A DNA stretch of 41,044 nucleotides from Tumebacillus flagellatus. GTDB taxonomy: Bacteria > Bacillota > Bacilli > Tumebacillales > Tumebacillaceae. Below the pieces are notes generated by a model, which made no database searches, had not been told where the DNA came from, and saw nothing but the letters and a program-made list of their open reading frames with translations. Each line of letters opens with the position of its first letter. Position 1 is the first letter of the stretch. Location: contig NZ_JMIR01000040.1 in assembly GCF_000714935.1 (NCBI RefSeq), positions 1-41,044 on the forward strand, read 5' to 3'. This document shows, piece by piece, positions 24,166 through 31,919 of this stretch. The translations under genes and the position numbers were made by a program.

Positions 24166-26382
24166 ATGACCGAGAGACGGAAGAGACGGCGGCGGATGAT
24201 TCGTTTTTTTACAAGCGTTGCTCTGTGCATCTCCCTTTGTCTAAACGCGGGGGAGGCGTTTGCGGTGGCCCAGCCGTTGCCTGCCTCGGAGAGTTTGCAG
24301 AACACGTTTCTCACCAGCACCAACCAGACGTTGACACCGGTGACCAGCCGGTTTGAGTATTTTTTGCACGTATCGCCGCGCTGGACGGTGCGCTCGGCGG
24401 ACTATACGATCTACTTCCGGCATTCGTCGACGCTGCTTCCCGACCTCTCCAGCGTGTCGCTGCTGGTCGACGGCGTGCCGTACGCGTCGGCGTGGCTTGG
24501 GCCGAGCAACCAAGAAGGCGCGCAGTTGACGGCGCACATTCCGGGTTCCGCGTTGACGCCGGGCTTTCACCAGTTCTCCGTCGCCGCGAACTTGCGCTCA
24601 CACCGCGAGCTCTGCAACGATTTGACGGAACCGGCGAACTGGTTCGTCCTCGAAAAAACATCGCTGATCCACCTCGACTATGCCCATTCCACTCAAGCGC
24701 CGGAGTTGCAGATGTTCCCGTTTCCCTTTCTGAACGAATCGGGAGCAGGGCCGTGGAACGTGAACATCGTCGTACCGGATGAGGCAAGCGACCGGGAGTT
24801 GAGCGCCGCCTACCGCGTCGTGACGGTGCTCGCGAAGGAACAAGCCCTGAACGCTTCCTCGGCACGGGTGATCAAGCTCTCCGATTGGACACCGGACACC
24901 GACACCCGCCACTTGATCGCCGTAGGGCAAGTGGAAAAATGGCCGGAGGAGTGGCAGAAGCACTTCGCAGATCTTGCCTCGACCGGGCTGGATGTCGGGC
25001 TCCTGCGGGAAATCACGTCGAGCGAAACGACGACGGCGGGGCCGCGCACGGTGCTGTTTCTCAGCGGACGTTCTGAACGCGGAGTTGAGATCGCTTCAGA
25101 AGCGTTGGGGCTCTCTACGTTTCGCGAGCAACTGGCCGGTGCCACCGCGCAAGTGAACGAAGACGTGCTCACCGCCGCTCAAGCCATGCAAAAAAAACAA
25201 CCTGACCCTGTCCTGATCGCCAACCAAGAGGGCAAGGTCACGCTCAAGCAGTTGAAATACAACGAAACGACGCTCTCCAACGTCCAGACTTCCTCGGCGT
25301 CGTTCGTGTTCAACACGCCGCCGATGTGGAAGTACACAAAGGGGGCGGGCGTGAAGTTGCATCTCAAATACTCGTCCTTGCTCGACGACAAGCGAAGCGC
25401 CGTCATCGCCAGCGTCAACGGCTCGCCGCAAGTCAGCAAATCGCTTTCGGCGCAGACAGCGGGCGGATTGGATTTGTTTGTCCCGTTCCCAGAGAATTTG
25501 CAGGTGGGCGAGGAAGTGCGCGTAAACGTGCATGCGGAGATGTATTTGGACACCAACTCCTGCGCGGACGACAACAACCCGACCGGCATGCGGAGGTATC
25601 TCACCATCGACCCCGAGCAAAGCCAATTTGTCCTCCCGCACCTCGACCAAGAGACGGCGGCGTTGGCGAACTTCCCCGGCGCGTTTCTTTCGAAGAACTC
25701 GACGCTGGAGGAGACGACGGCGGTTTTGCCGAGCAAGCCGAGCGCAGCGGAGATGACGGCGTTGGCGCAGATCGTCGCGGGCGCTTCGAACTGGTTGGAG
25801 GGCGGCGGTTTGGAGGTCGTCCGTTATCACCAAGACGCGCAGATTCGCAACAAAGTCTGGGTGATCGACACCGCCGGAGACAACGAATACCTGCAAAGCA
25901 TGGCGGAGAACCGCGAGTTGGCGATTCGCTCAACGCCCGCGGGGTTGCAGAGCGACACGGTGCCGCTGGTGAACACCACGCAAACGAACGGCGGCGGAAT
26001 TCAGCAAGTCTTCCGTCCGAACGGCGGCACGGCGTTGGTGGCGGCCGCGACGACGGCAGAGATGTTGCTGGAAACGGCGTCCGTTTTGGCGGAGGGCACC
26101 GATTTGTCGAACGCGTTCAAGGAAGCGGCGGCGTTGCGGACGTCCGATCGGCAGACGGTGCTGATGAACATCGACACGAAGCCCTATCTCAGCCTGCCGC
26201 AGCGCATCGCGAACTCCCTGACCGAGACGTACGGCTACCTCCGCACGGCAGAAGGGCAACTGGTGTTGTTCGGCATCTCGTTTGGCATCACGGTGATCGT
26301 CGTGCTCGGATACGTCTGGAAACTGCTCTGGCGACCACGGAAGAAAAAACCGAAACGACGACGAGATCGACCGATGAAGTGA
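24166..26382 (+). CDS. ydaN: YdaN-like BcsB-family exopolysaccharide synthase subunit
   Basis: A 738-residue protein with an N-terminal signal sequence (basic MTERRKRRRR, then a hydrophobic stretch to about residue 35), a long extracellular region with BcsB-like beta-sandwich and carbohydrate-binding modules (the RSADYTIYFRHSSTL and NSCADDNNP regions), and one C-terminal membrane helix (about 700-722) with a strongly basic tail. BcsB forms the periplasmic or outer-face partner that guides polymer leaving the synthase; YdaN plays this role in B. subtilis. GGGGGTGG precedes the ATG. The gene ends the operon, with a strong terminator starting one base after the stop. Confidence 0.85.
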   Translation: MTERRKRRRRMIRFFTSVALCISLCLNAGEAFAVAQPLPASESLQNTFLTSTNQTLTPVTSRFEYFLHVSPRWTVRSADYTIYFRHSSTLLPDLSSVSLLVDGVPYASAWLGPSNQEGAQLTAHIPGSALTPGFHQFSVAANLRSHRELCNDLTEPANWFVLEKTSLIHLDYAHSTQAPELQMFPFPFLNESGAGPWNVNIVVPDEASDRELSAAYRVVTVLAKEQALNASSARVIKLSDWTPDTDTRHLIAVGQVEKWPEEWQKHFADLASTGLDVGLLREITSSETTTAGPRTVLFLSGRSERGVEIASEALGLSTFREQLAGATAQVNEDVLTAAQAMQKKQPDPVLIANQEGKVTLKQLKYNETTLSNVQTSSASFVFNTPPMWKYTKGAGVKLHLKYSSLLDDKRSAVIASVNGSPQVSKSLSAQTAGGLDLFVPFPENLQVGEEVRVNVHAEMYLDTNSCADDNNPTGMRRYLTIDPEQSQFVLPHLDQETAALANFPGAFLSKNSTLEETTAVLPSKPSAAEMTALAQIVAGASNWLEGGGLEVVRYHQDAQIRNKVWVIDTAGDNEYLQSMAENRELAIRSTPAGLQSDTVPLVNTTQTNGGGIQQVFRPNGGTALVAAATTAEMLLETASVLAEGTDLSNAFKEAAALRTSDRQTVLMNIDTKPYLSLPQRIANSLTETYGYLRTAEGQLVLFGISFGITVIVVLGYVWKLLWRPRKKKPKRRRDRPMK

Positions 26383-26436
26383 AAAAAAGGCACTTTCCCC
26401 GCGTCGCGTGCACAAACGGGGGAAAGTGCCTTTTTT
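26383..26436. terminator. Bidirectional terminator of the exopolysaccharide operon
   Basis: A 17- to 19-bp stem (AAAAAAGGCACTTTCCCCG with its complement at 26417-26436) ends both this operon and the converging J-domain gene. Confidence 0.95.
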
Positions 26437-26441
26437 CAAAA

Positions 26442-26457
26442 CGTTTCACGTGAAACA
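26442..26457. other. parS-like ParB/Spo0J binding site 5
   Basis: CGTTTCACGTGAAACA matches the parS consensus at 15 of 16 positions. It lies between the terminator and the convergent J-domain gene. Confidence 0.87.
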
Positions 26458-26464
26458 ATGCGGT

Positions 26465-27061
26465 TCACAGGAAGCGGGCTTCGAGCAGTTTGTACGCTTT
26501 TTGTATGGCGCGAAACAGAACTGCGTCGCCGCCGCGATCCGGGTGATGCTGCGACACCAACTCCCGATAGCGCTTACGAATCTCGTCCCATGTTGCGGCG
26601 GGGGTCAGCCCCAACACCTCATACGCCAGAATCCGCGATTCCTCCGCATCTTCCCATGCGGACGTCCTTCTCCGCACGTCCGTCAGCGCCATCGCTTGCC
26701 GCAAATTCTCGATGCGCCGGGCACGCACTTCCGGTGTAAGATTCGCCCACAGCTTCACGACGGCAGGGTCGGCGATGTCGAGCAGCAGAATCAGCGGATA
26801 GAGCTCCGGCACTCCTTGCAGTACGGCGGGTGTCAACCGCGCGCCTTTGAGCAACAGTCGAATCGTCCGGGCATCGTCGGCGGGCATCGCGTTCCACCAG
26901 CGGTCGGCAAGCCTCGCGGAAGCATCTTCGAGCAGGGCGTCCACCCGCTGCTTGATCAGATGGAGCGTGCGGGTACTGCCCGCCAACTCCTCTTCACTCA
27001 GGCAATCCCAGTCGAGCTTCTCCAAGGCGCGCAACAGGGAAGCGGCGGTTTCCAGAGACAC
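26465..27061 (-). CDS. J-domain (DnaJ-like) protein of unknown role
   Basis: A 198-residue protein with an unrecognised helical N-terminal part (1-140) and a C-terminal J domain (about 145-195: YEVLGLTPAATWDEIRKRYRELV, then HHPDRGG with the HPD motif, and AIQKAYKLLEARF). J domains stimulate the ATPase of DnaK-type Hsp70 chaperones, and a C-terminal J domain with a different N-terminus usually marks a targeting cochaperone. The start chosen is GTG 27061, nine bases after GGAGGAG; the farther-upstream GTG at 27082 has no ribosome site. It is a single gene with its terminator shared with ydaN. I do not recognise the N-terminal family. Confidence 0.75.
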   Translation of the reverse strand: MSLETAASLLRALEKLDWDCLSEEELAGSTRTLHLIKQRVDALLEDASARLADRWWNAMPADDARTIRLLLKGARLTPAVLQGVPELYPLILLLDIADPAVVKLWANLTPEVRARRIENLRQAMALTDVRRRTSAWEDAEESRILAYEVLGLTPAATWDEIRKRYRELVSQHHPDRGGDAVLFRAIQKAYKLLEARFL

Positions 27062-27184
27062 GGTCTTCAACTCCTCCGACACGTTCTATTTCTCTGTATT
27101 TTACCAGATTGCGGGCTGCTTGAGACTTTTCAGGGTGTTTGTGGGGAATTCTAAGGAGAAGGAACCCGGGAGGTGCTGAAACTC

Positions 27185-27655
27185 GTGTATCTGTTCATCC
27201 TGTTGGACCTCATCTGCATCTGGGTGTTTACTTCCCTTCCTAAAAAAATGAACCCCTTCGAAATCACCGGCATCTGGCTCGTCACGGTGCTGTATTATGA
27301 TGATTGGTTGACGATCTCCAGCGTAAACCTGGGCATTCTTGAATTCACAGACAACATGTGGAATGGATTGCTCGTGGGCGTGCAACGGGTCTTGTTGTTT
27401 CCGCTCCAAGCGGTGTTTTTCATGGAGGTGCGGGAGAGAGTGCGGTCTTGGGTTTGGAGAGCTTCTGTCTTTGTGCTGTGGGTGGGGTTGTTTGAATTCC
27501 TGCATAAGATGGAGTTCTGGACGGGCTTGTATCGTTGGGAACACCGAAACGCCTGGGCGGCCTGCTTCTATTGGGCGGTGCTGGGATGCTTGTTGATCGG
27601 GATCAAAGGCATGTTCCATCGGTTGTTGATCGGTTCCAAGGAGACGCTTGGATGA
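27185..27655 (+). CDS. Small integral membrane protein, function unknown
   Basis: A 156-residue protein with about four or five hydrophobic helices (YLFILLDLICIWVF at the start, GIWLVTVLYY, VLLFPLQAVFF, ASVFVLWVGLFEF, AACFYWAVLGCLLIGI). I do not recognise the family with confidence; size and helix pattern resemble the CBO0543-like membrane proteins of Firmicutes. GGGAGGTG lies nine bases before GTG 27185; GTG 27173 is the alternative, with AAGGAG 14 bases away. Its stop overlaps the next ATG, so the two are coupled. Confidence 0.68.
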   Translation: MYLFILLDLICIWVFTSLPKKMNPFEITGIWLVTVLYYDDWLTISSVNLGILEFTDNMWNGLLVGVQRVLLFPLQAVFFMEVRERVRSWVWRASVFVLWVGLFEFLHKMEFWTGLYRWEHRNAWAACFYWAVLGCLLIGIKGMFHRLLIGSKETLG

Positions 27656-28173
27656 ACAAATTCCTCCCTTGGCCCGAAGCGTTTGACGCCAACGAATGGT
27701 TTATCATCGCCTCGGGCGTTTTCTACCTGGTCCTGATCCTCTCCTTGCCCAAACGGTTTCCGATGGTGATCTGCTTGACGCTGTGGTTGTTCAATACCAC
27801 GCTGGCGAAGTCTGCCGATTATACAATTGCCGCTGCTTTGCCGTACGACCTCTATGATTACAACGATTCGGGCAAACTTGAGTTTTTCGATGAAGTGTTG
27901 CAATATTTGTTGTATCCGCAGGTGGGGTATCTGATGATGTACATGTATGATTTGTGGCGGCCGACTTCTTATAAACTCGTGGCGTTTGTTTTGGCGCTGG
28001 CCGGGTTCTCCGTCTGGTATGAGTGGTCGTCTGTGCAAGCGCATGTCTTCACCTACAAGGGGTGGAGTTTGCGATACTCTGCCAACTCCTACCTGATCCT
28101 CATCCCGCTGAACATCTGGTTCCTCGACACCATGAAGAACTGGTGGAACCGACTCGAAAGGAAAAACTTATGA
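27652..28173 (+). CDS. Small integral membrane protein, companion of the preceding gene
   Basis: A 173-residue protein with four or five hydrophobic helices (WFIIASGVFYLVLILSL, MVICLTLWLFNTTLA, YLLYPQVGYLMMYMYDLW, LVAFVLALAGFSVWYEW, SYLILIPLNIWFLDTM). Layout and tryptophan/tyrosine-rich character resemble the preceding protein, but I see no strong sequence identity. ATG 27652 overlaps the previous stop as ATGA and has AAGGAG eight bases upstream. Its own stop overlaps the next gene in the same way. Possibly a CBO0543-like protein; function unknown. Confidence 0.72.
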   Translation: MNKFLPWPEAFDANEWFIIASGVFYLVLILSLPKRFPMVICLTLWLFNTTLAKSADYTIAAALPYDLYDYNDSGKLEFFDEVLQYLLYPQVGYLMMYMYDLWRPTSYKLVAFVLALAGFSVWYEWSSVQAHVFTYKGWSLRYSANSYLILIPLNIWFLDTMKNWWNRLERKNL

Positions 28174-28808
28174 CGCTCTCTTGGCATGAACTGCTCGATC
28201 CGCAAGACCCGCTGTTCGACGGGGCCTTTGCACTTTACCAAGCTTCCTTTGACGAAATTGTCCGCGAGCCGCGCGAGGTGATCCTGCGCGGAATGGACCT
28301 GCAACGAAACGGAACCATCCGCCCGAACGCGTTTCACTTTCTGATCGGCGTGGACGAGCAAAACCGCGTCGCCGCGCTAGCCGTCGCCAACTATCTCGCA
28401 ACGGCTAACTTCGGATTCCTCGTCTACCTCGCCGTCCATCCGGACTTCCGAAGCCACGGACTCGGCGGGCAAGTCCTCACGCAACTTCAACGCCTCTTCG
28501 AAACCGATGCCCGATCGGCTGGGCACAGTGCCCTCGGCGGGATCGTGCTGGAGACGGAAGACGACGAGGACTTTGCGCGGCGGAGTCGTTTTTTTCAGAA
28601 ACAGGGGTTTGCGGAGGTACAGGGCGTGGTGTACTACCAGCCGGCGCTCAACCCGACAACCGACGCGGTGGCGTTGAAATTGTTCGCGAAGGGGACGACG
28701 GACGATCTCTCGACGCTCGTTGACGCGATGTACCGCGAGAAGTACCATCTGATCAATGAAATCCCGCTTGAAACGCTGTACGAACTCCACAAGCAAAATA
28801 GAGTTTGA
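28170..28808 (+). CDS. GNAT-family N-acetyltransferase
   Basis: A 212-residue acetyl-CoA-dependent acetyltransferase. The GNAT core is visible: beta-strands with FGFLVYLAVHPDFRS (about 88-102) leading into the acetyl-CoA pyrophosphate loop HGLGGQVLTQL (about 103-113), and the C-terminal RRSRFFQKQGFAEVQGVVYYQP. The ATG overlaps the stop of the membrane-protein gene (ATGA), so all three genes form one operon. The substrate could be a small molecule or a protein lysine. A link to the membrane proteins is only positional. Confidence 0.85.
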   Translation: MTLSWHELLDPQDPLFDGAFALYQASFDEIVREPREVILRGMDLQRNGTIRPNAFHFLIGVDEQNRVAALAVANYLATANFGFLVYLAVHPDFRSHGLGGQVLTQLQRLFETDARSAGHSALGGIVLETEDDEDFARRSRFFQKQGFAEVQGVVYYQPALNPTTDAVALKLFAKGTTDDLSTLVDAMYREKYHLINEIPLETLYELHKQNRV

Positions 28809-28814
28809 AAAAAG

Positions 28815-28841
28815 GAGTCTGCCGCGATGCAGGCTCTTTTT
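28815..28841 (+). terminator. Intrinsic terminator after the GNAT gene
   Basis: GAGTCTGC and GCAGGCTC pair (one G-U) and are followed by TTTTT. Confidence 0.8.
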
Positions 28842-28851
28842 GCTGTTCTAT

Positions 28852-28880
28852 TTGCGAGACTCCTCCCATAGACATAGAGT
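28852..28880 (+). promoter_or_regulatory. Possible promoter of the polysaccharide deacetylase gene
   Basis: TTGCGA (28852-28857), 17 bases, TAGAGT (28875-28880); each box has 4 of 6 consensus bases. Confidence 0.4.
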
Positions 28881-28908
28881 ACTAGACTCTGCGTGGAGGA
28901 GATCGATC

Positions 28909-30081
28909 ATGAGAGGAAATTGGATTTGTACATTCGTTGCGCTGTTCGCCCTGTTGCTGTTTGCCGTTCAACCCGCCGCTGCGGCGCACATCGACGAGGG
29001 GGGCTCCGATCCCGTGTGGGTGGGGGTCAACGATACGTTGCTGACGTTCCCCGATGCCCAGCCGGACTTGCACGACGGCATGACGTATGCTCCGGTGCGG
29101 ACGATCGCCGAAGCGATGGGGGCGAGCGTTCTGTGGGTTCCGTCGACGGAGATCGTCCAACTCTACAAAGACGGCCGGCACATCACGCTCGACCCGCCGC
29201 ATTCCGTGCTCAAAACGGACGACGGCACTCAGCATGAAGCGGCGCTCTATCTCCAAAATCAGCGCCTGATGGCGCCTGTGCGCCTCGTGGGCGAGGGTTT
29301 CGGGTACGCGGTGAGCTTCCATCGGGAGGGCGGCCCGATCACGCGCTTGACCGATTCTGCCGCGTCGCTTTCCGACGAACAGTTCGCCGCGCAAAATCAG
29401 GACCGCATCGCCGCCGAGAAAGCAACGTGGCGGGAAGAGCATCAACCGAAACCCGCTCCCGAACCGCCGAAGCCGGAGAAAACGGTGTACTTGACGTTTG
29501 ACGACGGGCCCAACGAGTACACCGCGCAAATTCTCGACACGTTGAAAGACCAAGGAGTGACGGCGACGTTTTTTGTGCTGGGGCCGCAGCTGCAGAAGCA
29601 TCCGGACCTGGCGAAGCGCATGGTCAACGACGGGTACACCGTCGGGCTGCACGGCATGACGCACGATTCCAGCAAGATCTACCGCACGGCGCAGACCGTC
29701 GTGCAAGAGATGGAAGACGACAATACGATCCTCACGCAAACGACCGGCCTGCGCAGCGCGGTCATGCGCGTGCCGTACGGAAGCAAGCCGTGGATGCCCC
29801 AAGCGTACCGTGACGCCACCGTGGCGGCGGGCTATCACATGTGGGACTGGAACGTCGATTCCTACGATTCGCGATCGAACTCGCGCACCGCCGATGAAAC
29901 GTACGCGGAGATCACCCGCCAAGTCCCCGGCAAGAAGGAAGCGGTCATCCTCATGCACGACAAAAAATCCACCGCCGACGCACTGCCGCGCATCATCCAA
30001 TGGCTGAAAGACAACGGCTATGGATTCGAACGCATCTACGGCAGCACCCCGCCGGTGAATTTTTGGAACGACGAGCGCTGA
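28909..30081 (+). CDS. Secreted polysaccharide deacetylase with copper-amine-oxidase-like N-terminal domain
   Basis: A 390-residue exported protein. The signal peptide ends near AAAAH (about residue 25). A copper amine oxidase N-terminal-like domain (about 35-130: GVNDTLLTFPDAQP, YAPVRTIAEAMGASVLW, APVRLVGEGFGY), often a cell-wall attachment module, precedes a Pro-rich hinge (PKPAPEPPKPEK). The NodB deacetylase domain has TFDDGP (196-201, Asp198-Asp199), the metal-binding HGMTH (248-252), RVPYGSKP, WDWNVDS and LMHD, so all catalytic motifs are present. It should remove acetyl groups from peptidoglycan or from an exopolysaccharide. ATG 28909 follows GGAGGAGA. It is not in the ydaJKLMN-type operon, but lies 2.5 kb downstream. 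Confidence 0.93.
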   Translation: MRGNWICTFVALFALLLFAVQPAAAAHIDEGGSDPVWVGVNDTLLTFPDAQPDLHDGMTYAPVRTIAEAMGASVLWVPSTEIVQLYKDGRHITLDPPHSVLKTDDGTQHEAALYLQNQRLMAPVRLVGEGFGYAVSFHREGGPITRLTDSAASLSDEQFAAQNQDRIAAEKATWREEHQPKPAPEPPKPEKTVYLTFDDGPNEYTAQILDTLKDQGVTATFFVLGPQLQKHPDLAKRMVNDGYTVGLHGMTHDSSKIYRTAQTVVQEMEDDNTILTQTTGLRSAVMRVPYGSKPWMPQAYRDATVAAGYHMWDWNVDSYDSRSNSRTADETYAEITRQVPGKKEAVILMHDKKSTADALPRIIQWLKDNGYGFERIYGSTPPVNFWNDER

Positions 30082-30163
30082 ATGAAGTCCAAACTTTTAA
30101 TAATGTTTTAACCCAACACAAAACAGCTGAAGAAGAAGTAGCTGAACACACAAAAAATTGAGA

Positions 30164-30191
30164 TGACGCAGAATGATTCTTCGCCTATAAT
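30164..30191 (+). promoter_or_regulatory. Probable promoter of the FAD oxidoreductase gene
   Basis: ATGACG (30164-30169), 16 bases, perfect TATAAT (30186-30191). The gap from 30082 is AT-rich and holds no other gene. Confidence 0.55.
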
Positions 30192-30240
30192 AACTCTATC
30201 GTAATTACCATTAATTTGAAGAAATGGGGTAGGGTTCTTC

Positions 30241-31467
30241 ATGGTAGACACGCAATATGATGCAATTGTGGTGGGGGCACGCTGCGCAGGTTCGACGGCG
30301 GCGTATTATCTGGCGCGGGCGGGGTACCGCGTTTTGATGGTGGATCGGACGTTTTTCCCGAGCGATGTGCTGTCGACGCACACGCTTTTTAACAACACGG
30401 TCGATACGTTGCGCGATATGGGCGTGCTCGACAAACTGCTGGAGACCGACACGCCGGTCGTGAAGGGCTGCCGCTTCCAGTTTGACGACGCGATCATTCA
30501 AGGCGTGATGCCGCTCTACAACGGCGAAGCGAACTCGTACTGCTTCCGCCGCACGTATTTCGATAAGATTCTGCTCGACCACGCCGCCGCTCAAGCGGGC
30601 GTGACGGCGCTGGAAGGCTTTCGCGTGACGGAAACCCTCGTGGAAAACGGCGTCGTCGTCGGCGTGCGCGGGACGCTTCGCGACGGCGAAACGCAGGAAT
30701 TCCGCGCCAAGATCGTCATCGGCGCAGACGGCCGCGTCTCGACGATCCGCAAAGCGGTGGACGCACAACTGAAATTCTCGACGCCGACCGATTACGCGAC
30801 GTACTACGGGTACTACGAGAATTTCCCGGCGCATCCGGACGAATGCTTGGAGATCTACCAATTCGGCATCCCGCGCTCGTACGTGTTCCCGACGTCGGAC
30901 GGTCTTCACATCGTGGCGGCTTGCTTCCCGAACGACGACCAAGACCTGCTGCAGCAGTTCAAATCCGACCCGGAGAAAGCGATGCTTGCGTACATGGCGA
31001 ACTTCATGCCGGACACCGATCTTCCGCAGCGCTTGGAGAACGCCGTGCTCACGGAGCCGATCAAGGGCATCATCCACTTCGACAACCACTGGTACCAAGG
31101 CATGGGCAGCGGCTGGGCGTTGACGGGCGACGCCGTCTGCTTCAAGGACCCGGGGATGGGGCAAGGGATGCACGACGCGATCTTCGGCGCGCGCATCTTG
31201 GCAACCGTCCTCTCCCGCTTCGAAGACTGGTCGGCGAACTGGGAAGAGATGTCCGCGGCGTACCAACAGGAAATCGAAGCGGAGTTCATGGTGCGCTTCC
31301 AGATGTGCTGCATGATCACCAAAGCGCTCGGGTTCCCGCCGGAAGAACAAGCGAAAAACCGCGCCATCGCGTCCAATTCGAAAGCGACGCAAGCGTTCCT
31401 CGGCCTCTACAACTATGCGTTCGGGCCGGAAGACATCGAAGCGGCGTTTCAGCCGTCCCACGCGTAA
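30241..31467 (+). CDS. FAD-dependent oxidoreductase, geranylgeranyl reductase/PHBH-like
   Basis: A 408-residue flavoprotein. The N-terminal dinucleotide-binding fold (AIVVGARCAGSTAAYYLARAG, about 8-28) and the second FAD motif GDAVCFKDPGMGQGM (about 297-311) identify the p-hydroxybenzoate hydroxylase/geranylgeranyl reductase superfamily; IVIGADGRVSTIRK (about 158-171) is the intermediate motif. A C-terminal helix with CC (FQMCCMIT) follows. Members are monooxygenases or reductases of aromatic or isoprenoid substrates. It stands alone with its own promoter and a shared terminator, so context gives no pathway. The ribosome site (GGGGTAGGG) is of moderate quality. Confidence 0.9.
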   Translation: MVDTQYDAIVVGARCAGSTAAYYLARAGYRVLMVDRTFFPSDVLSTHTLFNNTVDTLRDMGVLDKLLETDTPVVKGCRFQFDDAIIQGVMPLYNGEANSYCFRRTYFDKILLDHAAAQAGVTALEGFRVTETLVENGVVVGVRGTLRDGETQEFRAKIVIGADGRVSTIRKAVDAQLKFSTPTDYATYYGYYENFPAHPDECLEIYQFGIPRSYVFPTSDGLHIVAACFPNDDQDLLQQFKSDPEKAMLAYMANFMPDTDLPQRLENAVLTEPIKGIIHFDNHWYQGMGSGWALTGDAVCFKDPGMGQGMHDAIFGARILATVLSRFEDWSANWEEMSAAYQQEIEAEFMVRFQMCCMITKALGFPPEEQAKNRAIASNSKATQAFLGLYNYAFGPEDIEAAFQPSHA

Positions 31468-31494
31468 CGCCTGGTGCCAAACGCCTGAGACATC

Positions 31495-31530
31495 AAAAAA
31501 GACCCGACACCCGCGTGTCAGGTCTTTTTT
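31495..31530. terminator. Bidirectional terminator between the FAD oxidoreductase gene and cheY
   Basis: AAAAAAGACCCGACAC pairs with GTGTCAGGTCTTTTTT with one mismatch, between convergent genes. Confidence 0.92.
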
Positions 31531-31551
31531 GCATGGGAGAGCGTCGAGAGT

Positions 31552-31911
31552 TTAGCCGAGCACTTTCGCGATCGACGCCAACACGCGCTCTTCGTTGAAC
31601 GGTTTGACGACGAAATCGCGGGCCCCCGCTTGAATCGCCGAGATGACCATGTCTTGCTGGCCCATCGCCGAACACATGACGATGCGGGCGCCGGGGTCGA
31701 TCGACTTGATGCCGCGCACGGCGCCGATGCCGTCGAGTTCCGGCATCGTGATGTCCATCGTCACGATGTCCGGGAGCAGCTCCTGGTACTTCTTGACGGC
31801 GACCAGACCGTTTTCCGCTTCGCCGACGACTTCATGTCCGCCGTTGGTGAGCATCGCCTTGAGCGTCATTCTCATAAATGCTGCATCGTCCACTACCAGT
31901 ACTTTTGCCAT
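31552..31911 (-). CDS. cheY: CheY-type single-domain response regulator
   Basis: A 119-residue receiver domain with no output domain. The acidic pocket is Asp8-Asp9, the phosphoacceptor is Asp53 (TMDITMPELDG), Ser81 stands in the Thr/Ser switch position and Lys103 (VVKPF) completes the active site. Phosphorylated CheY binds the flagellar switch in Bacillus. The ribosome site GAGGAG lies 11 bases upstream in the end of cheX, so translation is coupled. No kinase, receptor or flagellar gene is nearby. It could also be a stand-alone receiver with another partner, although the CheX neighbour favours chemotaxis. Confidence 0.9.
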   Translation of the reverse strand: MAKVLVVDDAAFMRMTLKAMLTNGGHEVVGEAENGLVAVKKYQELLPDIVTMDITMPELDGIGAVRGIKSIDPGARIVMCSAMGQQDMVISAIQAGARDFVVKPFNEERVLASIAKVLG

Positions 31912-31919
31912 AGTCTTGT

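Noticed and set aside
30095-30150. Hairpin or terminator after the deacetylase gene
   Set aside because: Only short AT-rich complementarities (GTTTT/AAAAC, AGCT/AGCT) are present without a U-run, which is not enough for a terminator.
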